Of a stretch of 27,575 nt of DNA, positions 15,308 through 23,405 are shown piece after piece. The stretch lies in NCBI RefSeq assembly GCF_002432345.1, contig NZ_DJDT01000355.1, forward strand, positions 1 to 27,575. Reading direction: 5' to 3'. Position numbers and translations under genes: made by a program. The DNA is from Pedobacter sp. UBA5917 (GTDB lineage Bacteria; Bacteroidota; Bacteroidia; Sphingobacteriales; Sphingobacteriaceae). The notes under the pieces were generated by a model. The model ran no database searches and was not told where the DNA came from. It was given only the letters and a program-made list of their open reading frames with translations. Every line of letters begins with the position of its first letter. The stretch's first letter is position 1.

Positions 15308-18300
15308 ATGAACTTTTACACTCAAAGTAATCAATCCAACACCCCAAAGGCTGCGGGCGGTATTACAAACTATTTTAACCAACCAATTATTAGGACTATG
15401 AAACTTTTTATTATTCTAATGACGGTTTTATGCGTACAGGTAAGTGCTTCGGCATTTTCACAGAACATCAGCATAAACCAAAAAAACGTGCCACTTGTAC
15501 GTGTTTTAAAAGAAATTAAACGCCAAAGTGGATATTTCTTCCTGTACGATGCCGATCTGATCGAAAAGCAATCAAAACCGGTAACCATCGACCTCAAAAA
15601 TGCTGAAATTAAGGATGTATTAACACAGGTACTGAAATCGCAGCCTTTTAGCTGGGAAATCAAGGAAAATACCATTTTAATTATGCCGGTTGCCAAAAAC
15701 AACAATGCAAAAGCCATTGATGTAAGCGGAAAAATCGTTGATGAAAGCGGTAATCCTATGCCAGGTGCTTCAGTAAAAATCAAGGGGCAGTCCGCCATTT
15801 CAGTTACCGATAACAATGGAAATTTTGTTATCAGAAATGTGGATGAAAATGCCACTTTAGTTATTTCTTATATTGGTTATACTGATAGAGAAGTAGCCGC
15901 CAAAAGCCAGTTGGGAACACTAAAGCTCAGCTTATCAGCTGGTACTTTAAATGATGTGGTGGTAACAGGTTATACCAGTTATAAAAAATCACAATCTGCA
16001 GCAGCAAGCTCTTTGGTTACTTCCGATAAAATTAATCAGGTTCCGGGTTTAACATTAGATCAGATCCTGCAGGGCCGTGTACCGGGCATGAGTGTTATCT
16101 CAACATCGGGCCAGCCGGGTACAAGTGCATCAGTGGTTATTAGAGGGATCGGCACAATTAATGGTGTTAGAGGTCCGCTGATTATATTGGATGGTGTACC
16201 TATCGAAGCAAATTACTTTCAAACGATCAATCCAGACGATATTGAGTCGGCAACGGTATTAAAAGATGCCTCAGCTACTGCCCTTTATGGTTCGAGAGGT
16301 GCAAATGGGGTAATTGTTTATACCTCTAAAAAAGGTAAAGCCGGTAATGTAGCGGTTAGCTATAATTCGCAATATGGTTTTTCTAATTTAAGCAGACCGA
16401 ACTTTGTGATGATGAATACAGATCAGCGTTTACAGTTTGAAGAAGAAATTGGCTTAACAGGGGTGAGTATTGGTCCAGGGTGGACATACTCCCCAAAAAA
16501 CCCAGCCTATGCAGCCGGAACAGCCGCATCGCGTAGCCGTGCCGATTTTATTTTGGATAGTTTAAGACAAATTAATACCGATTGGAGAGATATTTTTTTC
16601 AGAAAGGGTAAGTTTCAGGAACAGCAGGTTAGCATCAGCGGCGGTAATGAAAAACTGCGTTTTTACAACTCGTTAAATTATTACAGTCAGGAAGGCGTTG
16701 CCGTAAACACAGGCCTTAACCGTTATGCACTCAGGAGCAATTTAGATTTTAATGATAATAAGTTCAGTGGAAGTGTTAATGTATCGTTAGGTTATTCTCA
16801 GTCTACATTTATAGATGGCGAAGGCGCTACTACGGCAGGTACACCAATGTCTGCAGTGTATTATGCATTACCTTATGAGAAACCATATGCTTCTGATGGT
16901 ACTTTGGTGCATCCGGGAATTAGTAGTTTGCCTAAATACAATATTTTAGATCAGCGCGAAGGTACCCTTGCATTAGAGCGTTTGCTGAATTCGAGCAATA
17001 AAACCGATCAGTTTAAAGCCATAGTAGGCGGTTCATTTGCTTACCAGATTTTACCATCATTAAAAGCAACAACCAGATTTGGCGTAGATTACCGGAATTC
17101 TTCGGATGAGAACTATGTTAATCCAAATTCTTATTACGGATCGAGATCTGTTGCAAATACATTGGGCGGCAAAGGCCGTTTGGATGAGATCAGCCGTAGA
17201 AATTTCGGTATCGTATCTACAAGTGGTTTAACCTTTGCTAAAACATTTGATGGTAAACACGATGTAGAATTCTCTGCATTATACGAATACATCTACAACG
17301 ATTATAAATCTTTTGGTTACAGAGGATTTGGGATTGACGACCGTTTGCCAGAAACACCGGCAGGTATCACGGTAAGCACCGTTTTTTTACCTTCGCTTTC
17401 AGGAAGTAAAACCCGTAATGCGATGGCCTCATTTATGGGGGTTGGCCGTTATACTTACGATCGTAAATATACCTTAACCGGAAGCTACCGTTACGACGGT
17501 TCTACAACTGTAGTCGAAAAAAACAGATGGCACGGTTTCTATTCAGTAGGCGCCAACTGGAATGCCAAGCAGGAAGATTTTCTTAAAAACTTAGCCGTTA
17601 TTTCTGATCTGAGCATTAGGGCAAGTTACGGAACTACAGCAAGTACATTTGGTGGTAACTTCGATTACCAGGAAGCCTATGGTAACACTAGTTATGGCGG
17701 TAATATCGGGATCCGGGCAACTGCTGCCGGTAATATAGATTACGACTGGGAATACGTAAGTACATTTAATGCTGGTTTCGACCTGAGTTTGTTTAAAAGC
17801 AGCAGATTACGATTAACTGCCGATTTTTATAATAAAATTACCAGTAACATGTTCATCAATCAACCTCCTTCGGCAGTTGCAGGTTATTCTATCCTGCCAT
17901 TAAGCTCAGGTAAAATGAGAAACCGGGGTATTGAATTTGATATCAGTGGCGATGTAATTAAAACCAAAGATTTTACATGGACATTGGGAGCAAATGCAGG
18001 TTACAATAAAAACATGATCTTAAGGGTAAGTGATGTAACCGATAATTTCCCGGATGGAGATTCGAGAATTATAAAAGTTGGATTGCCTTATGGAACTTAC
18101 TTTGCTCCAGACTGGGCTGGCGTAAATCCACAAACAGGAGAGGCCCAATATTATAACCTTGATGGCAGTATTACCACATTGTACAATGCAAATACACAAA
18201 GTACAACAAATTCTGGAAGCATGTACCCAACATTTACCGGCGGATTTAATACCTCGTTAAGTTATAAAGGCATTACCGCTTCTGCTTTATTTTCTTTTGT

Positions 18301-18706
18301 GAGCAATGTAATGCGCTGGAACAATGAAGATTTCTACAACGAAAACAGAACCTACCGCACCAGTAACCAATCGGTAAGAATGTTGTATAACCGTTGGCAG
18401 AATCCGGGCGATACCGGAGATGATGCCATTCTGCAAAGATTTGATATCCCAAGGAATTTCACATCTAAAGATATTCAGGATGCTTCTTATTTAAGGTTGA
18501 GGAATGTAACCATTGGTTATACTTTGCCTAAATCTATTTTAGAAAAAACCAAAATTATCAAAGGTGTAAAAATATTTGTTCAGGGCCAGAATCTTTTCAC
18601 CTGGACGAGCTGGAGAGGTTTAGATCCCGAAAATAATGATGTTTTTGGGCGTTTTCAGTATCCAAATACCAGAACTTATACTGCAGGAATTAATGTTAAC
18701 TTTTAA
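15308..18706 (+). CDS. SusC/RagA-family TonB-dependent outer membrane transporter with STN signalling domain
   Basis: TonB-dependent channel that imports ligands captured by SusD. Order of parts in the 1132 residues: export signal (hydrophobic segment 33-48, cut near ASAFSQ), STN domain (about 53-126: ISINQKNVPLVRVLKEIKRQ, then FFLYDADL), carboxypeptidase-like beta-sandwich (about 138-215, VSGKIVDESGNPMPGASVKI), TonB box DVVVTGY (216-222), plug (about 230-345, with LQGRVPGM, PLIILDGVP and YGSRGANGVI), then the beta-barrel ending in ...YTAGINVNF. The STN domain marks a transducer that signals to FecR, matching the upstream genes. I keep ATG 15308 because such 30-residue extensions are common in Pedobacter-like SusC; ATG 15398 (Met31) is the alternative. 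susD begins 10 bases downstream. Confidence 0.95.
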   Translation: MNFYTQSNQSNTPKAAGGITNYFNQPIIRTMKLFIILMTVLCVQVSASAFSQNISINQKNVPLVRVLKEIKRQSGYFFLYDADLIEKQSKPVTIDLKNAEIKDVLTQVLKSQPFSWEIKENTILIMPVAKNNNAKAIDVSGKIVDESGNPMPGASVKIKGQSAISVTDNNGNFVIRNVDENATLVISYIGYTDREVAAKSQLGTLKLSLSAGTLNDVVVTGYTSYKKSQSAAASSLVTSDKINQVPGLTLDQILQGRVPGMSVISTSGQPGTSASVVIRGIGTINGVRGPLIILDGVPIEANYFQTINPDDIESATVLKDASATALYGSRGANGVIVYTSKKGKAGNVAVSYNSQYGFSNLSRPNFVMMNTDQRLQFEEEIGLTGVSIGPGWTYSPKNPAYAAGTAASRSRADFILDSLRQINTDWRDIFFRKGKFQEQQVSISGGNEKLRFYNSLNYYSQEGVAVNTGLNRYALRSNLDFNDNKFSGSVNVSLGYSQSTFIDGEGATTAGTPMSAVYYALPYEKPYASDGTLVHPGISSLPKYNILDQREGTLALERLLNSSNKTDQFKAIVGGSFAYQILPSLKATTRFGVDYRNSSDENYVNPNSYYGSRSVANTLGGKGRLDEISRRNFGIVSTSGLTFAKTFDGKHDVEFSALYEYIYNDYKSFGYRGFGIDDRLPETPAGITVSTVFLPSLSGSKTRNAMASFMGVGRYTYDRKYTLTGSYRYDGSTTVVEKNRWHGFYSVGANWNAKQEDFLKNLAVISDLSIRASYGTTASTFGGNFDYQEAYGNTSYGGNIGIRATAAGNIDYDWEYVSTFNAGFDLSLFKSSRLRLTADFYNKITSNMFINQPPSAVAGYSILPLSSGKMRNRGIEFDISGDVIKTKDFTWTLGANAGYNKNMILRVSDVTDNFPDGDSRIIKVGLPYGTYFAPDWAGVNPQTGEAQYYNLDGSITTLYNANTQSTTNSGSMYPTFTGGFNTSLSYKGITASALFSFVSNVMRWNNEDFYNENRTYRTSNQSVRMLYNRWQNPGDTGDDAILQRFDIPRNFTSKDIQDASYLRLRNVTIGYTLPKSILEKTKIIKGVKIFVQGQNLFTWTSWRGLDPENNDVFGRFQYPNTRTYTAGINVNF

Positions 18707-18716
18707 TAAATCAGTT

Positions 18717-20105
18717 ATGATTAACAAAATATATACAAAATGCACTGTTTTATTGGCAGTTGTATTATTGGCCGCATCTTGTACCAAACTAGATTTTAAG
18801 CCAACAGATTTGATTTTGCCAGAACAGGCATTCAGAAATATTAACGATATTAATTTAGGTGTAATTGGTGCTTATGCCCCGATTGATTATTCTACGCTAA
18901 GTTATAGCTCAATCGTTTCGGATGAGGCGATTTATCCACAGGAAAATACAGTAGGCAATAGCGATGCATTTAGGTGGTTGTATAATGGTTCTAACGGCTC
19001 TGTTACAGGCTTGTATTATACTAATTATACGGCTATAGATCGGGTAAACAGGGTTTTGGAAGCAATGGATAAGTTAACTTTTACGGGAACAGATATTGCC
19101 CTGGCCGATCGCTATAAAGGTGAGTTACTGGCTTTACGCGCTTATTTGCATTTCGAATTATTAAGAGCTTATGCTGCTTCCTATCAAACGGCTGCACTGG
19201 GTATTACTTATATGGAAAAGTCGGCCATTATTTATCCCGCCAGAGAAACTTTTGGTGCTGTAATTGCAAAAGCAAAAACAGATTTAATTGCGGCTAAAGC
19301 ATTAATTCCGGCAACTTTTACGGATAAAACCAGGATTACTAAAACAGCAGTTTCGGCAATTCAGGCCCGTGTTGCGTTGTACGAAAAAAACTGGGCCGAT
19401 GCCATTACCTATTCAACAGAGGTAATAAATGCTTTGCCATTGGCTACAAAAGCTCAGTTTCCTGGTATCTGGACAGATGCAAATGATGCTGAGGTGGTTT
19501 GGAAATTAAAACGTGTAACAGGCGATTCGAGGACCGGCGATTTCTTTTTTAGACAATCGGGCAGCTATGTTTTATATGCGCCTTCGTTTAAACTGATTGC
19601 AACTTTTGATCAGGTAAACGATATCAGGTTTGTGCCTTACATCAAATTTGATAATACGCGTACCGGCACAAAATCAAAGTATCTGGTAAATAAATACATT
19701 GGTGGAACCTCGTCTGCCCCAGGTTTGGCAGATGTGAAACAGTTTAGAACCGGCGAAATGTATCTGATAAGGGCCGAAGCCAGGGCAGAAACAACAGGAG
19801 ATGCTGCTGGTGATATCAATACCCTGCGTGCAGCAAGGATTAATGGCTACGTTAACGCAACCTTTGCAGATAAAGCAGCTTTAATTACGGCCATTTATGA
19901 TGAAAGATATAAAGAGCTTGCATTCGAAGGCCATCGTTTCTTTGATTTAAAACGGAGAAATATAACCATCGAAAGAACTCCGGCAGACGTAGCAGCTACC
20001 GGCAGTGCACTTACCTTGTCGCCAAATCAGGCACAATACGCTTTACCTATCCCTGCAACAGAAATATCAGTTAATAAAAATGTTGTTCAAAATCCTAATT
20101 ATTAG
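18717..20105 (+). CDS. SusD/RagB-family outer-membrane substrate-binding lipoprotein
   Basis: Surface lipoprotein forming the lid of the SusC channel and binding the nutrient. 462 residues from ATG 18717; the open frame extends upstream into susC (18636), but only this start gives a lipoprotein signal, with AASC and acylated Cys22. Family hallmarks are the N-terminal PEQAFRNINDINLGVIGAY, TPR-type helices with a LRAYLHFELLRAYA segment (about 140-155), and the C-terminal ERYKELAFEGHRFFDLKRR block and PIPATEISVNKNVVQNPNY ending. It is short for a SusD (often 480-600). The gene is 10 bases after susC and 52 bases before the cyanophycinase-like lipoprotein gene. What it binds is inferred only from the downstream enzymes. 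Confidence 0.93.
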   Translation: MINKIYTKCTVLLAVVLLAASCTKLDFKPTDLILPEQAFRNINDINLGVIGAYAPIDYSTLSYSSIVSDEAIYPQENTVGNSDAFRWLYNGSNGSVTGLYYTNYTAIDRVNRVLEAMDKLTFTGTDIALADRYKGELLALRAYLHFELLRAYAASYQTAALGITYMEKSAIIYPARETFGAVIAKAKTDLIAAKALIPATFTDKTRITKTAVSAIQARVALYEKNWADAITYSTEVINALPLATKAQFPGIWTDANDAEVVWKLKRVTGDSRTGDFFFRQSGSYVLYAPSFKLIATFDQVNDIRFVPYIKFDNTRTGTKSKYLVNKYIGGTSSAPGLADVKQFRTGEMYLIRAEARAETTGDAAGDINTLRAARINGYVNATFADKAALITAIYDERYKELAFEGHRFFDLKRRNITIERTPADVAATGSALTLSPNQAQYALPIPATEISVNKNVVQNPNY

Positions 20106-20157
20106 GAAACTTTTGGTGGGGAAGACATTTCTTTTCCACCCATTTAAAATATTTGAT

Positions 20158-21246
20158 ATGAAACAGTTATTTCTTGCCGTTTTGCTGATGATCTGTATCT
20201 CATCCGTTGGTTGCAGTAAATCTGATGGTTTGGCCCCGGTTAAGCCGTCACCTTCCGGTGGAGGTACATCAACGCCAAACCGGCCGGGTTCTATCGGCAT
20301 TATTGGCGATACCTCGAATGTTACCAAAACCGTTAACGGCGGTATGGTTTTAATGGGCGGCGGTACCGATGTAGATGCAGCCTTTAAATGGATGATCGAA
20401 AGGAGCGGAGGTGGTGATGTGGTGGTACTGCGTGCAACCGGAACCGACGCTTATAATTCCTATATCAACGGTTTGGGTAATGTTAACTCGGTCGAAACCC
20501 TGTTAATTAATTCCAGAGAGCTGGCCAATGATGATGGCGTTGCCTACATTATCCGCAATGCAGAAATGGTTTTTATTGCCGGAGGAGATCAGTCCGATTA
20601 CATGAAATATTGGAAAGGTACCAAAACCGAACAGGCTTTAAATTATCTGTTGAATGATAAAAAAGCTCCTGTTGGCGGTACCAGTGCGGGCTGTGCCATT
20701 TTAGGCGGTTTTTATTACAGTGGCGAAACCGGCGGCGTAACCTCTGCACAGGCATTGGCAAATCCCTTTGATAACAACGTAACTTTATACAACAACGACT
20801 TTTTAAAAGTACCCTATCTGCAGAATATAATTACCGATCAGCATTATTTAACACGCGACCGTGAAGGAAGATCGGTAGTATTTTTGGGCAGGATTAATAA
20901 AGACTGGAAAACAGCAGCAAAATGCATCGCATCCGATGAAAGAACAGCTGTTTGTATTGATAAAGACGGAAAAGCGAAGGTTTTTGGCGATTATTCGGTA
21001 ACAAGACCATATAGTTACGCTTATTTTATTGTTTCGGACGCTGCAAAACAGCCAGAACAGTTCGAAGCCAATAAAAAAGTAAACTGGAACGATGGGCAGC
21101 AGGCTATTTCGGTTTATGAAATTCCTGCCTCGGTTAATGGTGGCGGAAACTTTAATGTTACTAACTTTAAAGCAGATGAAGCCACTGGCGGAAAATGGTA
21201 CTGGTGGTGGATCGATAACGGTGTTTTAAATAAAAAAGATCAATAG
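20158..21246 (+). CDS. Cyanophycinase-like peptidase (family S51), predicted outer-membrane lipoprotein
   Basis: Serine peptidase of the S51/cyanophycinase family, expected to cut cyanophycin or related beta-aspartyl peptides. From ATG 20158 (362 residues) it has a lipoprotein signal with SVGC and acylated Cys19, then a Ser/Pro/Gly linker to about 43. The upstream in-frame start at 20005 lies inside susD and lacks the signal at its N-terminus. Key residues: Gln145 in GGDQ, nucleophile Ser176 in GTSAG, Asp227-Gln228-His229 and Arg233/Arg235/Arg238 in DQHYLTRDREGR. From memory, these correspond to the catalytic and binding-pocket residues of Synechocystis CphB (Q101, S132, D172, Q173, H174, R178, R180, R183). 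It is larger than CphB, with an extra C-terminal region of about 70 residues ending in a Trp-rich segment. It is 52 bases after susD, in the same probable operon. Confidence 0.88.
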   Translation: MKQLFLAVLLMICISSVGCSKSDGLAPVKPSPSGGGTSTPNRPGSIGIIGDTSNVTKTVNGGMVLMGGGTDVDAAFKWMIERSGGGDVVVLRATGTDAYNSYINGLGNVNSVETLLINSRELANDDGVAYIIRNAEMVFIAGGDQSDYMKYWKGTKTEQALNYLLNDKKAPVGGTSAGCAILGGFYYSGETGGVTSAQALANPFDNNVTLYNNDFLKVPYLQNIITDQHYLTRDREGRSVVFLGRINKDWKTAAKCIASDERTAVCIDKDGKAKVFGDYSVTRPYSYAYFIVSDAAKQPEQFEANKKVNWNDGQQAISVYEIPASVNGGGNFNVTNFKADEATGGKWYWWWIDNGVLNKKDQ

Positions 21247-21254
21247 AAAATAAT

Positions 21255-22280
21255 ATGAAAGCATTAAAATTGATAATGGTACTGCTTATTTCGGTACTTA
21301 CTTTAAATGTTGCTGCACAGCAGAAAAAATATGTAATGGTGATCCACGGTGGTGCAGGTACCATATTGAAAAAAAATATGACGCCAGAGAAAGAAGCCGC
21401 TTATGTAGCCGCTTTAACCAAGGCTTTACAGGCAGGTTATGCAGAAATTAAAGCAGGCAAATCGAGCCTCGACGCGGTTGAGGCAACCATCCATGTTTTA
21501 GAAAACGATCCGCATTTTAATGCCGGTAAAGGTGCTGTTTTTACACACGATGGCAGAAATGAACTGGATGCGGCCATTATGGACGGAAAAACCTTGATGG
21601 CAGGTGCTGTTGCGGGCGTTACTACTGTTAAAAACCCGATTTCTGCAGCAAGGGCAGTAATGGAAAAATCGGAACATGTAATGATGGTTGGGGCAGGTGC
21701 CGATCTGTTTGCAAAAGATGCCGGACTGGAAATCGTGGATCCAAAATATTTCTGGACAAAAGAACGCTGGGACGGTTTGCAGGAAGCCATTAAAGAAGAT
21801 TCAACCAAAGCGGTTTTAGATCATGGCAGTAAAAAATCAGGATTACTGGGCATCAAAAACCACGATTATAAATTTGGTACGGTTGGTTGTGTGGCGCTGG
21901 ATAAAGCGGGCAATCTGGCCGCAGGCACATCAACAGGAGGTATGACGAACAAAAAATATGGCAGGGTGGGCGATTCGCCGATCATCGGATCGGGCACTTA
22001 CTGTAATAACGAAACTGCTGGAATTTCGTGTACCGGCTGGGGCGAATTTTATATCCGCAATGTAGTAGCCAAAACCATTTCTGATTTGATGGAATATAAA
22101 GGAATTTCCGTAACCGAAGCTTCGAAAATCGTATTGGACAAAGTAGGCAAAATGGGCGGCGACGGTGGTTTGATCGCTTTAGATAAAAAAGGCAATGTGG
22201 CTATGCCATTCAATACCGAAGGCATGTACCGTGGCACCATAACCGCAGATGGAAAAATTGAGGTTAACATTTATAAATAA
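21255..22280 (+). CDS. iaaA: Exported isoaspartyl peptidase / plant-type L-asparaginase (Ntn hydrolase)
   Basis: Threonine Ntn-hydrolase of the EcAIII/IaaA type; it hydrolyses beta-aspartyl dipeptides (for example beta-Asp-Arg, the end product of cyanophycinase) and often asparagine. 341 residues with a signal peptide (about 1-22, VAAQQ), so periplasmic. Family motifs: VIHGGAG (29-35), NAGKGAVFT (89-97), ELDAAIMDG (103-111) and KFGTVGCVALD (206-216), where autoproteolysis before Thr209 creates the nucleophile; GTSTGGM (224-230) and the GSGTYCNN block follow. The gene starts 8 bases after the lipoprotein cyanophycinase gene, and its stop overlaps the next start by one base (TAATG), so the three are very likely co-translated. 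Cytoplasmic versions are usual, so export is notable. Confidence 0.92.
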   Translation: MKALKLIMVLLISVLTLNVAAQQKKYVMVIHGGAGTILKKNMTPEKEAAYVAALTKALQAGYAEIKAGKSSLDAVEATIHVLENDPHFNAGKGAVFTHDGRNELDAAIMDGKTLMAGAVAGVTTVKNPISAARAVMEKSEHVMMVGAGADLFAKDAGLEIVDPKYFWTKERWDGLQEAIKEDSTKAVLDHGSKKSGLLGIKNHDYKFGTVGCVALDKAGNLAAGTSTGGMTNKKYGRVGDSPIIGSGTYCNNETAGISCTGWGEFYIRNVVAKTISDLMEYKGISVTEASKIVLDKVGKMGGDGGLIALDKKGNVAMPFNTEGMYRGTITADGKIEVNIYK

Positions 22281-23119
22281 TGAAGAAACTATTTTTTATG
22301 CTATGGCTTGTCTGCTCTTCCTTATTAGCAGGCGCACAGGGAAATGCGAAAGGTAACCTGTTTATTATTGGTGGTGGCGACCGATCGGATGCTTTGATGA
22401 AAGAAATGTTGAATACCGCCTCACTGAAAACCAGTGATTATATTATTGTGCTGCCAATGGCTAGCGAGGTACCTGATGTTGGTTTCGGAACCCTTTCTGC
22501 ACAATTAAAAAAACTGGATAACAGAACAATCAGGAATTTTAACTTTAGCAAACATGATGTAAACGATAAAAAATGGATCGATTCCCTTACTGGGGCAAAA
22601 CTGATCTATATTTTAGGTGGCGACCAGAACCGTTTTATGAAATCGGTACTCAATACTCCGGTTTATACTGCTATCCATAAGGCCTATCAAAATGGAGCTA
22701 CCATTGCCGGAACAAGCGCTGGTGCTGCGGTAATGAGTAAATATATGATTACCGGCAAACAGCTTTTGGATACCGTTTATAAAGAAACCTTTAACAAACT
22801 GTGGGATAAAAACATCGAATTCGCCGAAGGAATGGGGTTGCTGGAGAATACCATTATCGATCAGCACTTTTTAAAACGCAACAGGTACAACCGGTTAATT
22901 TCTGCTTTGGCTGCCCATCCCGATCTGGTTTGTGTAGGTATTGACGAAAGTACCGCAATTATTGTACATGGCAATAAAGCTACTGTGGCCGGCGAAAGTC
23001 AGGTAATCCGTTTGGCAAATCCAAAAGATCTTAAAAAAGCCGATAAAGGCCTGTTGAAATTTAAACAGGCAGATTTCGGGATTTTTACCGCAGGTGATGT
23101 AATTGATATTAAACCTTAA
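22280..23119 (+). CDS. Exported cyanophycinase (family S51)
   Basis: Second S51 peptidase of the cluster, 279 residues, near the length of CphB plus a signal peptide (about 1-19, LLAGAQ). It should hydrolyse the cyanophycin backbone to beta-Asp-Arg dipeptides, probably in the periplasm. GNLFIIGGGD (25-34) is the classical N-terminal strand; Gln116 in GGDQ, nucleophile Ser146 in GTSAGAAVM, Asp194-Gln195-His196 and Arg200/Arg202/Arg205 in DQHFLKRNRYNR keep all the pocket residues I recall for CphB. One difference is Asn204 where Gly is usual in the RxRxGR motif. An alpha-aspartyl dipeptidase (PepE) reading is less likely because PepE is shorter and lacks this Arg motif. Start overlaps the iaaA stop by one base. 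Confidence 0.9.
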   Translation: MKKLFFMLWLVCSSLLAGAQGNAKGNLFIIGGGDRSDALMKEMLNTASLKTSDYIIVLPMASEVPDVGFGTLSAQLKKLDNRTIRNFNFSKHDVNDKKWIDSLTGAKLIYILGGDQNRFMKSVLNTPVYTAIHKAYQNGATIAGTSAGAAVMSKYMITGKQLLDTVYKETFNKLWDKNIEFAEGMGLLENTIIDQHFLKRNRYNRLISALAAHPDLVCVGIDESTAIIVHGNKATVAGESQVIRLANPKDLKKADKGLLKFKQADFGIFTAGDVIDIKP

Positions 23120-23180
23120 TATAACCTCCTAATTTCAGTTCGATTGTAAAGGTTTATGGCAGGAATTTTTCGCTCATATC

Positions 23181-23246
23181 CGTCACCCTGAATTTATTTC
23201 AGGGTCTATCTAGCATGAAAGATGCTGAAATAAATTCAGCATGACG
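23181..23246. repeat. Family-B double-hairpin element (canonical)
   Basis: Left arm 23181-23207 folds via CCCTGAA...TTTCAGGG, and right arm about 23220-23246 via TGCTGAA...TTCAGCA. Ends are CGTCA and TGACG, with a spacer of about 12 bases. It lies 61 bases after the cyanophycinase stop. The remaining bases of 23120-23333 show nothing else I can name. Confidence 0.85.
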
Positions 23247-23333
23247 AATCGATCTAAGTAGGCCATCCTAACATATTGTTTTCATCAAATATTAAAGACT
23301 CAATTTAAATATTACCTCTTAAGTTGATTGAAG

Positions 23334-23365
23334 ACGTGTTTTGAGCAATCGGAACACGTTTTTTA
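23334..23365 (+). terminator. Probable terminator between the cyanophycinase cluster and dctA
   Basis: Stem ACGTGTT (23334-23340) with AACACGT (23353-23359), a 12-base loop and a T-rich run directly after it (23359-23364). It would end transcription from the SusCD-peptidase cluster and isolate dctA. The stem is short, so this is moderate evidence. Confidence 0.55.
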
Positions 23366-23380
23366 TTTAAAAAATTACCC

Positions 23381-23388
23381 TATCTTTC
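23381..23388 (+). promoter_or_regulatory. Weak -7 promoter element before dctA
   Basis: TATCTTTC resembles TAnnTTTG except for the last base, 17 bases before the ATG. The -33 position is a T-rich run without a clear TTTG. Confidence 0.35.
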
Positions 23389-23405
23389 ATTTTTCCTAAG
23401 CATAA

